From NCBI RefSeq assembly GCF_001707755.1, contig NZ_MBDL01000015.1:1-64000 (forward strand): a DNA stretch of 64,000 nucleotides, read 5' to 3'. Under the pieces are notes generated by a model. It searched no databases. It had not been told where the DNA came from and saw only the letters and a program-made list of their open reading frames with translations. The position numbers and the translations under genes are program-made. This document shows, piece by piece, positions 47,803 to 57,459 of the stretch. The stretch comes from Acinetobacter celticus (GTDB lineage: Bacteria; Pseudomonadota; Gammaproteobacteria; Pseudomonadales; Moraxellaceae). Position 1 is the first letter of the stretch. Every line of letters starts with the position of its first letter.

Positions 47803-48401
47803 CCGAGTTCTACCTCAATTTTCTTAGCAGCAGCTACAGACATAACAACTTTGTCAAACGCAATCAAGCTAACTGGATCAATTGCAGCAGCATCAACCAC
47901 ATCTACATGTGGAATGTTACGAGCAGCAAGATACAAATTCTCATCAACAGCATCTGTAACGATCAAAGCGCGAGTCGCATTTAAGTCGTTAAGTTTTGCA
48001 AGCAATTCTTTAGTTTTTGGAGCTGCAATAGCAATCTCTTCAACCAAAACTAAGCGACCTTGACGAACAAGTTCAGCTAGGATGCATTGCATAGCACCAC
48101 GGTACATTTTACGGTTTACTTTTTGAGACCAGTCTTGTGGACGAGCAGCAAAAGTTTTACCACCACCAACCCAGATTGGGCTACGAATAGAACCAGCACG
48201 CGCACGACCAGTACCTTTTTGACGGAAAGGTTTTTTACCACCGCCAGATACATCGCCACGAGACTTTTGAGCTTTAGAACCTTGACGACCGCCAGCTAAA
48301 TAAGCTGTAACAACTTGGTGTACAAGAGCTTCATTAAACTCACGTCCAAAAGCAACTTCAGACAATTCAACAGCAGAGCCGGAAACAGTATTTAAATTCA
48401 C
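47799..48401 (-). CDS. rplD: 50S ribosomal protein L4
   Basis: 200 residues of uL4; the extended loop [20 protein letters not shown] is diagnostic and lines the exit tunnel. In E. coli L4 represses the S10 operon at the leader; whether that applies here is not known, but the leader is structured. Confidence 0.98.
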   Translation of the reverse strand: MNLNTVSGSAVELSEVAFGREFNEALVHQVVTAYLAGGRQGSKAQKSRGDVSGGGKKPFRQKGTGRARAGSIRSPIWVGGGKTFAARPQDWSQKVNRKMYRGAMQCILAELVRQGRLVLVEEIAIAAPKTKELLAKLNDLNATRALIVTDAVDENLYLAARNIPHVDVVDAAAIDPVSLIAFDKVVMSVAAAKKIEVELG

Positions 48402-48412
48402 AATATTTCCCC

Positions 48413-49051
48413 TCAGGCCTTGATTGTAGGACGTACAGTTACGTCACCACCGGTAGCACCAGGAACCGCGCCTTTCACAACAAGAACTGAACGTTCAACG
48501 TCGATAGCAACGATTTCAAGACCCTGTGTAGTTACGCGTTCAGCGCCCATATGGCCGGCCATTTTCTTGCCTTTGAACACGCGACCAGGTGTCTGGTTTT
48601 GACCAGTAGAACCCAAAACACGGTGAGAAAGTGAGTTACCGTGTGTAGCATCTTGCGTACGGAAGTTCCAACGCTTAACACCACCTTGGAAACCTTTACC
48701 TTTAGACTGACCAGTTACGTCAACAATTTGACCCACTGTGAACAATTCAACGGTAAGCGTACCACCAACTTCACGACCTTCAAGATCAGCTTCTGTAGCG
48801 CGGAATTCTTGAACTAAACGACCAGCAGCAACACCCGCTTTAGCGAAGTGACCTTTCTGAGGATTAGTTACGCGAGATTCGCGACGTTCACCAGTAGTGA
48901 TTTGAATCGCTTGATAACCATCAGTTTCAAGCGTTTTGATTTGAGTGATGCGGTTAGGATCAACCTCAATCACTGTTACAGGCACAGAAACACCAGCATC
49001 TGTAAAGATACGTGTCATACCGCACTTGCGACCGACTAAACCAATAGCCAT
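48413..49051 (-). CDS. rplC: 50S ribosomal protein L3
   Basis: 212 residues from the ATG at 49051 (AGAGG 9 bases upstream, better than the ATG two codons earlier). [20 protein letters not shown] and [20 protein letters not shown] are diagnostic of uL3; the latter contains the Gln methylated by PrmB in E. coli. Confidence 0.98.
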   Translation of the reverse strand: MAIGLVGRKCGMTRIFTDAGVSVPVTVIEVDPNRITQIKTLETDGYQAIQITTGERRESRVTNPQKGHFAKAGVAAGRLVQEFRATEADLEGREVGGTLTVELFTVGQIVDVTGQSKGKGFQGGVKRWNFRTQDATHGNSLSHRVLGSTGQNQTPGRVFKGKKMAGHMGAERVTTQGLEIVAIDVERSVLVVKGAVPGATGGDVTVRPTIKA

Positions 49052-49111
49052 GTGCATAAACCTCTAAAAAAAGCGGCTTAATTAACCTAGAGTGTTAATT
49101 AACCGAAAGTC

Positions 49112-49423
49112 TTAACCCAATGCGATCTGAACATCAACACCAGCTGCAAGATCCAACTTCATCAATGCATCAACAGTTTTATCTGTAGGTTGAACGATGT
49201 CGATCAAACGTTTGTAAGTGCGGATCTCGTATTGGTCACGCGCATCTTTGTTAACGTGTGGTGATGTTAAAACGTTAAAACGTTCGATGCGAGTTGGCAT
49301 CGGAATAGGACCACAAACTTGTGCGCCAGTACGTTTTGCTGTTTCTACGATCTCTTGAGAAGATTGATCAATTAAACGATGATCAAAAGACTTAAGACGG
49401 ATACGAATTCTCTGGTTAGACAT
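49112..49423 (-). CDS. rpsJ: 30S ribosomal protein S10
   Basis: 103 residues from the ATG at 49423 ([20 protein letters not shown]), the universal uS10 start; the frame extends upstream to 49498 but that part is leader. S10 is also NusE, part of antitermination complexes. First gene of the S10 operon. Confidence 0.98.
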   Translation of the reverse strand: MSNQRIRIRLKSFDHRLIDQSSQEIVETAKRTGAQVCGPIPMPTRIERFNVLTSPHVNKDARDQYEIRTYKRLIDIVQPTDKTVDALMKLDLAAGVDVQIALG

Positions 49424-49555
49424 ACCAGTTAACTCCAAGCCAAATATATAAAGAATCACCCTTGACGCATCTCCCCCCATTAAATAAATATAGGGCAAGT
49501 GTCAAAGGCAGTGAGTTATCACTAAGGTCACGATCGATGCCGCAACTGTCACGAT

Positions 49556-49597
49556 GTTAACTGCTTTATTCGCAGTCAACCCCCTTTCATTAAAGGG
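49556..49597 (-). promoter_or_regulatory. Structured 5' leader of the S10 operon
   Basis: On the minus strand the leader begins with CCCTTT-AATG-AAAGGG (49582-49597), directly at the predicted start of transcription, followed by GTTGACTGC...GCAGTTAAC (49556-49580). Together with about 130 further bases before rpsJ this leaves room for an autoregulatory structure. Confidence 0.55.
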
Positions 49598-49603
49598 TCG
49601 CTC

Positions 49604-49632
49604 ATTATATCCATTGTTTAATGCATAAGCAA
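49604..49632 (-). promoter_or_regulatory. Promoter of the S10 ribosomal operon
   Basis: On the minus strand TTGCTT (49627-49632), a 17-base spacer and a perfect TATAAT (49604-49609), with a start expected about 175 bases before rpsJ. A second weak TTGACA (about 49500) lies nearer the gene but has a poor -10. Confidence 0.7.
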
Positions 49633-49696
49633 ATGTCTTTTCTTCTTTTTCCCTTATTTAAAAAATTAAGCGTAAGATCAATTGCTTATATTTTAA

Positions 49697-50434
49697 TCAG
49701 CATGCCGTTTTCCTTAAAACATACTCAATTGCTTTATTTAATATTTGATTTCCCTGAATAAATTTATTTTTTTCTGATTTTTTTAACTCTTTCGATGATT
49801 GCACATATTCTCCCTTATATAACGCCAATTCGTCATCATCATCTAAAAATAAGGCCAAAGTTTCAGGTGTCATTTCTGGATGAAATTGAAAGCCCAGTAC
49901 ATTTTTACCAATTTGGTACATTTGATTACGACATACCTCATTTTCTGCTAAATGTACCGCCCCTTTTGGAATTTCGAAGGTTTCGCTGTGCCATTGCATG
50001 ACGTTAAATTGATCTGGGAGTTGAAAACAATCGTGCGGGGTAAACTTGATTTTTCGAATCGTACTCCACCCAAGTTCCTGCACTGTATTTTTACCAACCG
50101 CAGCCCCAAGTGCATTCGCAATTAACTGCCCACCCAAGCACAACCCTATTGCTGGTTTTCCTAAGGAAAGGTATCGCCTTAACCACCGTTTTTCAATTTT
50201 TAACCAAGGGTAATTGGCTTCATCATTCACACTCATGGTGCCACCCATAATAATGAGCAAATCGACATCTTCTACATGAGGTAATGCCTCTATATCTAAA
50301 GGTCGGTCTACAGGCAGTGCGAAAAACTCTGTTGCTGAAATTTGTGCATTCATTTCTTTCAAATATGAATAACAACTTCCGAACCCTTCACCAGCAATAT
50401 GCTGAAAATAATGTACTTTTAAATGCGACTTCAT
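49697..50434 (-). CDS. Class I glutamine amidotransferase (GuaA-like)
   Basis: 245 residues, a single GATase1 domain. The catalytic triad is visible: nucleophile C99 in AIGLCLGGQL, and H185 and E187 in GFQFHPEMT. The oxyanion region IIMGGTMSVNDE (about 61-72) is typical of stand-alone GMP synthase-like amidotransferases such as the gamma-glutamyl-hydrolysing enzymes. No synthetase domain is fused or adjacent, so it may hydrolyse a gamma-glutamyl compound. Substrate unknown. Confidence 0.87.
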   Translation of the reverse strand: MKSHLKVHYFQHIAGEGFGSCYSYLKEMNAQISATEFFALPVDRPLDIEALPHVEDVDLLIIMGGTMSVNDEANYPWLKIEKRWLRRYLSLGKPAIGLCLGGQLIANALGAAVGKNTVQELGWSTIRKIKFTPHDCFQLPDQFNVMQWHSETFEIPKGAVHLAENEVCRNQMYQIGKNVLGFQFHPEMTPETLALFLDDDDELALYKGEYVQSSKELKKSEKNKFIQGNQILNKAIEYVLRKTAC

Positions 50435-50594
50435 GCGCGCTTGCCTATTGTTGTAGCTATACCTCAGTTTTGCAAAAAGGAAGCCAACTTTATGCTCAAT
50501 GCTGGGTTTGTAAACAAATCAAACAATTTATAGCGAAAACTACAACGATCTCTTAAGCTTATGTTGTCTATTTCCCCACTTTTAGAGCTGTATT

Positions 50595-51797
50595 GTGAAA
50601 AAAAACCCGCAAACTGCATTAATTCACGCACCAAGAAAAGCCCCACAATATGTATCAACAATACAGCCTCCCCTATTTCGTGCATCAACCATTATTTTTG
50701 ACAATACCAATGCCCTATTTAATCGCCATTGGACAGATCGCTACGATTATAGTTATGGCACACATGGCACACCGACCACATTTACCTTGGCTGATAATAT
50801 TGCGCAGCTTGAAGGGGGTGAGTTTTGCTTATTGGCACCCAGTGGTTTGTCTGCAATTAATTTGGTTAACTCTTGTTTTTTAAGTCAGGGGGATGAAGTT
50901 TGGGTGGCTGACAATATTTATGGGCCAAATATGGAGCATCTGCGCAATTTAGAAATGCGCTATGGCATTACAGTAAAGGTGTATAACCCCATTGATGTTG
51001 CAAGTTTTCAACCGACCGAAAAAGCCAAACTCATTTGGCTAGAAGCTGCAGGCTCTGTGACTTTAGAATTTCCCGATTTAAACAACTTGGTCAAAAAAGC
51101 CAAAGCACATCATGTATTAAGTGCCTTGGACAATACATGGGGCGCAGGGCTTGCCTTTAATGCTTTCGATTTTGGCGATGAACATTTAAGTGTCGATTTA
51201 ACCGCACATGCCCTGACCAAATATCCAAGTGGTGGTGGTGATATTTTAATGGGTTCCGTGGTTACACGTGATGAAAAACTCCATCAGCAACTATTTCGTA
51301 TGCACGCCCTTCAAGGTATTTCTATTTCTGGTGATGATACTGCCCAAGTTCAACGCAGTTTGGCTTCTATGCAAATACGTTATCAACATCAATCTGAAAG
51401 CACATTAACCTTATTAGCATGGCTCAAACAACAAACTGAATTTGCACAAATTTTACATCCTGCCGATGAAACTTCTGCAGGACATACCTATTGGAAAGAA
51501 ATTTGTAGCACAGAACAAAGTGCAGGCTTAGTCAGTGTGATTTTTAAACCTGAATATCACCTAAAAGATGTTCGTCATTTCTGTGATGCATTGTCTTTAT
51601 TTAAACTGGGTTTTAGTTGGGGTGGGCCTATTAGCTTGGTCATGCTCTACAATTTAAAAGAAATGCGCACCTTAGAACATACACATTTACAACAAGGTTT
51701 ATTGGTGCGTTTCTGCATAGGACTGGAACATCCACAAGATTTAATTCAAGATATAAAAAACGCGTTAAAACAATTGAAAAGACAACAACTCGAATAA
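50595..51797 (+). CDS. metC: Cystathionine beta-lyase
   Basis: 400 residues, a PLP-dependent Cys/Met metabolism enzyme. MetC splits cystathionine into homocysteine, pyruvate and ammonia. The PLP lysine is K209 in LTAHALTKYPSGGGD, with the phosphate-binding APSGLSAINL and the DNTWGAGLAF segment. The sequence is closest to the E. coli MetC group by its YDYSYGTHGTPTTFTL and tryptophan-containing loop. Divergent from the amidotransferase gene. Other gamma/beta-lyases of the family cannot be fully excluded. Confidence 0.88.
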   Translation: MKKNPQTALIHAPRKAPQYVSTIQPPLFRASTIIFDNTNALFNRHWTDRYDYSYGTHGTPTTFTLADNIAQLEGGEFCLLAPSGLSAINLVNSCFLSQGDEVWVADNIYGPNMEHLRNLEMRYGITVKVYNPIDVASFQPTEKAKLIWLEAAGSVTLEFPDLNNLVKKAKAHHVLSALDNTWGAGLAFNAFDFGDEHLSVDLTAHALTKYPSGGGDILMGSVVTRDEKLHQQLFRMHALQGISISGDDTAQVQRSLASMQIRYQHQSESTLTLLAWLKQQTEFAQILHPADETSAGHTYWKEICSTEQSAGLVSVIFKPEYHLKDVRHFCDALSLFKLGFSWGGPISLVMLYNLKEMRTLEHTHLQQGLLVRFCIGLEHPQDLIQDIKNALKQLKRQQLE

Positions 51798-51816
51798 TTT
51801 ATAAATAGGACGGACT

Positions 51817-53400
51817 ATGGGCACACCAATCATTATTGCAAAAAAAACCAGCGATACGCAGCAAGATATTGTATTGCATTCACAATTTGCCAATCGCCAC
51901 GGCCTAATTGCGGGTGCGACTGGAACAGGAAAAACTGTCACCCTAAAAGTACTGGCAGAAAGTTTTTCACGTATTGGGGTTCCTGTATTTTTAGCCGATG
52001 CAAAAGGTGATGTTTCAAGCTTAGCCAAGGCAGGTTCCAATAATTCCAAATTTGATGAACGCCTAAAAATCTTAAAGATTGAATCAGTCCCATTTACAGC
52101 TGCGCCTTTGGTGTTTTGGGATTTATTTGGCGAGCAAGGTCACCCCATTCGCACCACAGTCTCTGAAATTGGCCCATTATTATTGGCTCAAATGCTGAAT
52201 TTGAATGACACACAAGAAGGTGTTCTTTCCGCAGTCTTCCGAATTGCAGATGATCAGGGCTTACTGCTCATCGACTTTAAAGATTTAAAAGCCATGCTGA
52301 GTTATGTCAGCGAACATGCCACCGAATTTAAAGCCGAATATGGCAACCTATCCCCTGCCAGTCTAGGCGCAATTCAACGTAATTTACTGGCACTGGCAGA
52401 CCAAGGTGGTGATCAATTCTTTGGTGAACCTAGCCTCAATATTTTGGACTTTATTCAAACCGATGCCCAAGGTCATGGCTATATCAATTTATTGGCTGCC
52501 GACAAACTCATGAACACCCCAAAACTATACGCCACCTTTTTACTTTGGATGTTGTCTGAATTGTTCGAACAATTGCCTGAAGTCGGTGATATGGACAAAC
52601 CTAAACTGGTGTTCTTTTTTGATGAAGCGCACTTACTCTTTGATAATGCCAGTGCCGCTTTACAAGAAAAAATTGAACAGGTGGTTCGCCTAATTCGCTC
52701 TAAAGGTGTCGGCATCTATTTCGTCACGCAAAACCCTTTAGATTTACCTGAAAGTGTTTTAGGGCAATTGGGGAACCGCGTACAACATGCTTTACGTGCA
52801 TTTACACCCAAAGATCAAAAAGCAGTAAAAACCGCCGCCGATACCTTTCGTGCCAATCCTGAATTTAAAGTGGATCAAGCCATTACCGAATTAGGTGTTG
52901 GTGAGGCACTCATTAGTTGTTTAGATGAGCAAGGTATTCCACAAATGGTGGAACGCGGTTGGGTGATGCCCCCTTACTCTGCTTTTAGCCCCATTAGTCT
53001 AGAAGAACGTAAAACACTAATGGCGCAAAGTATTGTGGCTGGCGTATATGAGCAAAGCCTAGATCGTGAAAGCGCATTTGAACTGTTACAGCAAAAAGTG
53101 GTAGATCGTCAGCAAGAAGCCCTACAGGCTGAACAAGAAAAAATTCAAGCCAAAGAATTAGACACACAAGCCAAGCAACAGGAAAAAGAACAAGCAACAT
53201 TTGAAAAACAGCAAGCCCGCGAACAAGAGCGTCTTGCAAAAGAGCAACAAAAGGAAGCAGAACGCAGTGCCAAACAACGTGACAAACTCATTCAAGATAC
53301 TGTCGGCACTTTTGCCAAAAGTGCCGCGCGTAGCTTAGGAGGAAGCACAGGACAAAAAATTGTCCGTGGTCTACTTGGTTCACTGTTTGGCAGAAAATAA
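51817..53400 (+). CDS. HerA/YjgR-type ATPase (DUF853)
   Basis: 527 residues. Walker A is G33ATGTGKT40 and Walker B is [13 protein letters not shown] (about 263-275), in a FtsK/HerA-type ATPase domain; [28 protein letters not shown] is a typical DUF853 segment. A C-terminal coiled coil of Gln, Glu, Lys and Ala (about 430-490) ends in a Gly-rich tail [20 protein letters not shown]. The E. coli homologue YjgR has no established function. It starts 19 bases after metC. No nuclease partner (NurA) or defence genes adjoin, so I do not propose a defence role. Confidence 0.87.
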   Translation: MGTPIIIAKKTSDTQQDIVLHSQFANRHGLIAGATGTGKTVTLKVLAESFSRIGVPVFLADAKGDVSSLAKAGSNNSKFDERLKILKIESVPFTAAPLVFWDLFGEQGHPIRTTVSEIGPLLLAQMLNLNDTQEGVLSAVFRIADDQGLLLIDFKDLKAMLSYVSEHATEFKAEYGNLSPASLGAIQRNLLALADQGGDQFFGEPSLNILDFIQTDAQGHGYINLLAADKLMNTPKLYATFLLWMLSELFEQLPEVGDMDKPKLVFFFDEAHLLFDNASAALQEKIEQVVRLIRSKGVGIYFVTQNPLDLPESVLGQLGNRVQHALRAFTPKDQKAVKTAADTFRANPEFKVDQAITELGVGEALISCLDEQGIPQMVERGWVMPPYSAFSPISLEERKTLMAQSIVAGVYEQSLDRESAFELLQQKVVDRQQEALQAEQEKIQAKELDTQAKQQEKEQATFEKQQAREQERLAKEQQKEAERSAKQRDKLIQDTVGTFAKSAARSLGGSTGQKIVRGLLGSLFGRK

Positions 53401-53426
53401 TCTAAAACACCTATTAAGAAGTTCAA

Positions 53427-53463
53427 AATTATGGGATATTTTTATATCCCATAATTTTTTTAT
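53427..53463 (+). terminator. Intrinsic terminator of the YjgR-type gene
   Basis: AATTATGGGATAT-TTT-ATATCCCATAATT followed by TTTTT, a 13-bp stem about 25 bases after the stop. Confidence 0.85.
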
Positions 53464-53473
53464 GGTTTTTATT

Positions 53474-53503
53474 CAGACATGTATTGCAAAGTCTTACTAT
53501 AAA
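53474..53503 (+). promoter_or_regulatory. Probable hmp promoter
   Basis: CAGACA (53474-53479), an 18-base spacer and TATAAA (53498-53503). The -35 is weak. The -10 is overlapped by the start of the NsrR-type operator, as expected for repression. Confidence 0.5.
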
Positions 53504-53523
53504 ATGTATTTTAAATGCATCTT
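53501..53523. promoter_or_regulatory. NsrR-type operator upstream of hmp
   Basis: AAAATGTATTTTAAATGCAT then CTT: a 23-base near-perfect inverted repeat around a central T, of the AAGATGCATTT-n-AAATGCATCTT type bound by NsrR; it differs from that sequence at two positions. It lies 28 bases before the hmp start and overlaps the -10. Confidence 0.8.
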
Positions 53524-53550
53524 ATAAATGAAAGCCATGAGAGATCAGCT

Positions 53551-54759
53551 ATGACTCCGCAGCAAATTGACCTTGTAAAAGCTACCGTTCCTGTACTTCG
53601 TGAAAATGGTGTCGCGCTGACTGGTTATTTCTATAACCGCATGCTGGGTAACAATCCAAACTTAAAAGAAACCTTCAATATGGGGCATCAACGCAGTGGC
53701 GCACAGGCACAGGCTTTGGCGGGTGCAGTGTTGGCATATGCTGAAAACATTGAAGATCCATCTGTACTCCTACCTGTTGTGGAGATGATCGCTCATAAGC
53801 ATGTCAGCTTGAGTATTCAAGCTCCAGATTACAACATTGTTGGGGAAAACCTACTTCATTCCATTAGTGAAGTTCTGAGCATTTCAATGGAAGATCCTTT
53901 AATTGATGCGTGGGCTACGGCTTATGGTCAATTGGCTGATTTATTCATTAGTACTGAAAAAGCCATTTATGAACAACATCAGCAAACCAAAGGTAGCTGG
54001 TTAGGTTGGCGCAACTTTAAAATTGCCAAAAAAGTGGTAGAAAGTGATGAAATCACATCCTTCTATCTTGCACCTGTTGATGGTGGCGATTTACCAAAAT
54101 ATGAAGCAGGCCAATATATTTCAGTACGGGTATTTGTTGAAGAACTTGGTCTCAAACAACCTCGTCAATATACTCTGTCGACTAGCCCTCAAGCAGATTA
54201 CTTACGTATTTCAGTAAAACGTGAAGATCAAAAAGGTGACTTGGTTGCAGGCTGGGTATCAAACACGTTGCACGGTCTTGCAGAAGGTTCAGAAATAGAG
54301 ATTTCTGCACCAACTGGTAATTTCTGCTTAATAGACCCAAATAAACGCAATGTGTTTATCAGTGGTGGTGTAGGCCTCACACCAATGGTTGCTATGCTTA
54401 ATCAATTGGTGACTTTAGACATGCCACAACCAGTCACCTTCATTCATGCTTGCCGTAGTAAACAAGTACATGCCATGAAGCAACATATTCATGACTTGAA
54501 AGCAAAATATCCGCGCTTAAACACCATTACTGCCTATGAGTTCCCTCATGCTAGCGATAAATTAGGTGAAGATTACGAAATCACGGGTCGTTTAGATCTT
54601 AGTAGTATCGATAGCGCGTTGTTGCCAATCAATGCAGACTATTACCTGTGTGGCCCTATGCCATTTATGGCTGAACAGCAAAAAACTTTAATTGCACGTG
54701 GTATTCCTGCAGAGAATATCCATAGCGAGGCTTTTGGCACAGGTGGTGTTAAACACTAA
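53551..54759 (+). CDS. hmp: Nitric oxide dioxygenase (flavohaemoglobin)
   Basis: 402 residues from the ATG at 53551 (MTPQQIDLVKATVPVLREN); the frame upstream crosses the operator. Converts NO and O2 to nitrate using NAD(P)H. The globin domain (1-140) has the proximal His in AHKHVSLS (about residue 85). The FAD domain has RQYTLSTSP, and the NAD domain has SGGVGLTPMVAML and YYLCGPMPFM. The NsrR-type operator and the nsrR gene 89 bases downstream make a self-contained NO-response unit. Confidence 0.96.
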   Translation: MTPQQIDLVKATVPVLRENGVALTGYFYNRMLGNNPNLKETFNMGHQRSGAQAQALAGAVLAYAENIEDPSVLLPVVEMIAHKHVSLSIQAPDYNIVGENLLHSISEVLSISMEDPLIDAWATAYGQLADLFISTEKAIYEQHQQTKGSWLGWRNFKIAKKVVESDEITSFYLAPVDGGDLPKYEAGQYISVRVFVEELGLKQPRQYTLSTSPQADYLRISVKREDQKGDLVAGWVSNTLHGLAEGSEIEISAPTGNFCLIDPNKRNVFISGGVGLTPMVAMLNQLVTLDMPQPVTFIHACRSKQVHAMKQHIHDLKAKYPRLNTITAYEFPHASDKLGEDYEITGRLDLSSIDSALLPINADYYLCGPMPFMAEQQKTLIARGIPAENIHSEAFGTGGVKH

Positions 54760-54847
54760 CTTTCAAGTCAGCTTGAAATAGACAGAGGGTTAGTTTAGAT
54801 GTGCTAAGCTAACCCTTATTTATTTCTCCTAAATTTATAGTATTCTC

Positions 54848-55291
54848 ATGCAGCTGAATAAATTCACCGACTACGCCCTACGTATTTTAATGTATGTCTC
54901 TCAGCCTAAAGATATCCCTTATACCGTTGCAGAAATTGCGCAGGACTTGCACGTATCAAAAAATCATTTGATGAAAATTGTGCATTTTATGGGAAAACAA
55001 AATTGGCTGATTACCACCCGCGGTAAAGGTGGTGGCATTAATCTAAACCCCAAAGCACTCGAACTCAAACTCGGGCACATGGTACGAATTCTGCAAGGTG
55101 AAAACCAAATTGTAGAATGTAATACACCACCCTGTGTGTTACGTAGTCATTGCGGTTTAAAAGGTCTTTTAGATCAGGCCTTGGAACAGTTTTATCTTCA
55201 TCTAGACCAATATACTTTGGCCCAAGTTCTAAAAACGGCTCCGTCTAGTAAGTACACAACTCTCTCTCCAATTCAGATGATTAATCTTTAA
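54848..55291 (+). CDS. nsrR: Rrf2-family NO-sensing repressor NsrR
   Basis: 147 residues. The N-terminal winged helix (about 1-60) opens MQLNKFTDYALRILMYVS and contains the recognition helix VSKNHLMKIVHFM. Three cysteines C91, C96 and C102 (ECNTPPCVLRSHC) sit at the same positions as the Fe-S ligands of E. coli NsrR. NO destroys the cluster and relieves repression. The matching operator lies upstream of hmp. Confidence 0.93.
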   Translation: MQLNKFTDYALRILMYVSQPKDIPYTVAEIAQDLHVSKNHLMKIVHFMGKQNWLITTRGKGGGINLNPKALELKLGHMVRILQGENQIVECNTPPCVLRSHCGLKGLLDQALEQFYLHLDQYTLAQVLKTAPSSKYTTLSPIQMINL

Positions 55292-55377
55292 TTCCGCTTC
55301 TTTGCCTTGCAAAGTTCGCTTGCCTGAACGACTTCCTTTATAATGCTCCCTTGTAGATCATTTATTGAAGTCGAGTT

Positions 55378-56268
55378 ATGCATCAGCACAGAGGAAAATC
55401 CAAAAACAGTAAGTCAGCCAATGCGCCGAAGCAAAAAATCAGCTATGAGAAAATAGTTGATCCTGCAATTACTGAGTACTCTGTTCGCGCATTGAACTGG
55501 TTGCGTAAAGCCGAATTTTTAATGAGTGCGCCTAAACTCAACTTATGTGTTGAAGATACAGGTTACGAAATTGCATTTGCAGGTCGTTCTAATGCAGGTA
55601 AATCCAGTGCGATTAATGCTTTAACCAATCAAAAGCAATTAGCACGTGCGTCGAAAAGACCCGGTCGTACTCAGATGATCAACTTTTTTAGCTTAGGCAA
55701 TCCCGATCAGCGTTTGGTCGATTTACCCGGTTATGGTTATGCAGCCGTACCTGAAGCCATGAAAATTGTGTGGCAAAAAGAGCTTGAAAACTACCTGATT
55801 CATCGTCAAAGCCTACAAGGTCTGGTTTTGCTCATGGATATTCGTCATCCACTACAGCACTTTGACGTGATGATGTTGGAATGGGCTTATTCACGGAAAT
55901 TATTCGTGCATGTGCTTTTAACCAAATCGGATAAATTGAATCGTGGCCCTGCATCTAAGGTTTTGCAAGAAATCAAAGCGCAATTGAAAAAAATGAAACT
56001 GGAATTTTCTATTCAGTTATTTTCTTCATTAAACAAACAAGGTCTGCAAGAATTGGCCAGTGTGATGGGTGGTCGTTTAAACTTCACCTTAGAACAAGCC
56101 AGCCATTTTGATTTAGACAGCATTCCAGAAGCGGACGAAGACGATACAGAAATTGATTTTGTAGAAGATGATTCTCTAGATACAGATGTTGATGGTCTTG
56201 AGTTCGACCTTGAAGAGATCACGCCATTAGAAACAGAACATGATGCTCCTTTAGACCCTAAGGAATAG
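55378..56268 (+). CDS. engB: Ribosome biogenesis GTPase EngB (YihA/YsxC)
   Basis: 296 residues, longer than the about 210 of E. coli YihA. G1 is AGRSNAGKSS (about 70-79), G3 is DLPGYGYA and G4 is LTKSDKLN. An N-terminal basic extension of about 37 residues (Lys/Ser/Gln-rich) and a C-terminal acidic tail (about 245-296, mostly Asp and Glu) are added. Needed for 50S subunit assembly. A terminator follows. Confidence 0.94.
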   Translation: MHQHRGKSKNSKSANAPKQKISYEKIVDPAITEYSVRALNWLRKAEFLMSAPKLNLCVEDTGYEIAFAGRSNAGKSSAINALTNQKQLARASKRPGRTQMINFFSLGNPDQRLVDLPGYGYAAVPEAMKIVWQKELENYLIHRQSLQGLVLLMDIRHPLQHFDVMMLEWAYSRKLFVHVLLTKSDKLNRGPASKVLQEIKAQLKKMKLEFSIQLFSSLNKQGLQELASVMGGRLNFTLEQASHFDLDSIPEADEDDTEIDFVEDDSLDTDVDGLEFDLEEITPLETEHDAPLDPKE

Positions 56269-56318
56269 TCTTTACTGACATTGTCAGACAAAAAACATCA
56301 TCTTTTGATAATGAATTG

Positions 56319-56352
56319 TCCCGAATTGCTAAACACAATTCGGGATTTTTTT
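56319..56352 (+). terminator. Intrinsic terminator of engB
   Basis: CCCGAATTG-CTAAACA-CAATTCGGG then ATTTTTTT, about 50 bases after the stop. Confidence 0.9.
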
Positions 56353-56408
56353 CCCATACTGAAGCCAATTGCACATGATGCGCTACGCACTAAAACAATA
56401 AGGACAGT

Positions 56409-57356
56409 ATGATGAAACTTTTCTCCCGTTTTAAGAATTCAACCATTGGTTCATCTATTCGCTACAGCATTAAACCGCGCAAAGTAAAATTTGAATGGCA
56501 AGACACCCCCGTCGACTGGATTCCTGAACAACCTTTTATTAGTTATTTTATTAATGAAATTAATATGATTTTGCCCGCAGGCGAATTTTGGTTTTGTCGT
56601 CTATACAATAAAGTCTTACCGCAAATTCAAGACCCTAAACTGAAAGAAGATGTGCAAGCCTTTATTCGCCAAGAAGCCATGCATGCACAGGCACACAATT
56701 CGGCCAATAAAGAATATCTCACGGTTCGCAATATTAATATTCAGCGCAATTTAAATGTCATGGATTTTTTGTTTGGCGAATTGCTTGCCGACGCCCCACT
56801 TGGCTTAAAAGTTCCGAAAACACTAGAACATCAATGGGACTTATTCCGTCTGGGAATTGTGGCTACCGTTGAACACATGACCTGCGTTTTAGGGAAATAC
56901 GTGCTGTATAACAACGAATGGGAAAAACTGGGGGCAGATGCATCCATGTTAGATTTGGTGAAATGGCACGGCGCAGAAGAAATAGAACATCGTACAGTGG
57001 CTTTTGATTTATACCGTCATTTAGGCGGTGGCTATATTGCCCGTTATTATTTAAGTGTTGTGGTGATTGTAGCCGTTTTGGGACTTTGGGTCGATGGTTC
57101 AGCCCATATTATGAAGCAAGATCCACGTTTTAAATCCATTCGTCCAGCCGTGTATAAACCGTGGGTATGGCGTGAGTGGTATCGTATTTCGCAAAAAGAC
57201 CACAATTTAATGCCCAACCCATTTTGGCTTATCTCTCAGCAATTAGGCTACTTAATGCCGTGGTATGACCCTTTACATGAAGCCAAAACTGAAGATGCCA
57301 TTACATACTTAGAGCGCTCTCCAGCAGCCAAACGCGCAATCCTCAAAGTTGCCTAA
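56409..57356 (+). CDS. Predicted metal-dependent hydrolase family protein with diiron-like ligands
   Basis: 315 residues of the family usually labelled 'predicted metal-dependent hydrolase' (PF10118-like). The visible residues E59, E89-x-x-H92 (RQEAMHAQAH), E155 (TVEHMT) and E191-x-x-H194 (AEEIEHRTVAF) follow the E / ExxH / E / ExxH pattern of ferritin-like diiron carboxylate proteins. One hydrophobic segment (about 211-230) follows the metal-binding region. The substrate is unknown; an oxygenase or oxidase role is possible. It is probably monocistronic. Confidence 0.82.
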   Translation: MMKLFSRFKNSTIGSSIRYSIKPRKVKFEWQDTPVDWIPEQPFISYFINEINMILPAGEFWFCRLYNKVLPQIQDPKLKEDVQAFIRQEAMHAQAHNSANKEYLTVRNINIQRNLNVMDFLFGELLADAPLGLKVPKTLEHQWDLFRLGIVATVEHMTCVLGKYVLYNNEWEKLGADASMLDLVKWHGAEEIEHRTVAFDLYRHLGGGYIARYYLSVVVIVAVLGLWVDGSAHIMKQDPRFKSIRPAVYKPWVWREWYRISQKDHNLMPNPFWLISQQLGYLMPWYDPLHEAKTEDAITYLERSPAAKRAILKVA

Positions 57357-57459
57357 TCCTATTCAATTAAGCTTATTCAGCAGGGTTGGTTTATCCCTAC
57401 TTTTTAATGCGTTAAATCACACAAAATAATACGTCTACAGTCAAAATCAAGGCCAATAA

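Noticed and set aside
50284..50556. 90-residue plus-strand frame with several cysteines between the amidotransferase and metC
   Set aside because: Most of it is antisense to the amidotransferase gene; the Cys pattern is not a recognised zinc site and there is no Shine-Dalgarno.
51817..53400. HerA-type ATPase as part of an anti-phage system
   Set aside because: The protein matches the housekeeping YjgR/DUF853 type, and neighbours are metC and hmp; no NurA, Sir2 or nuclease partner is present.
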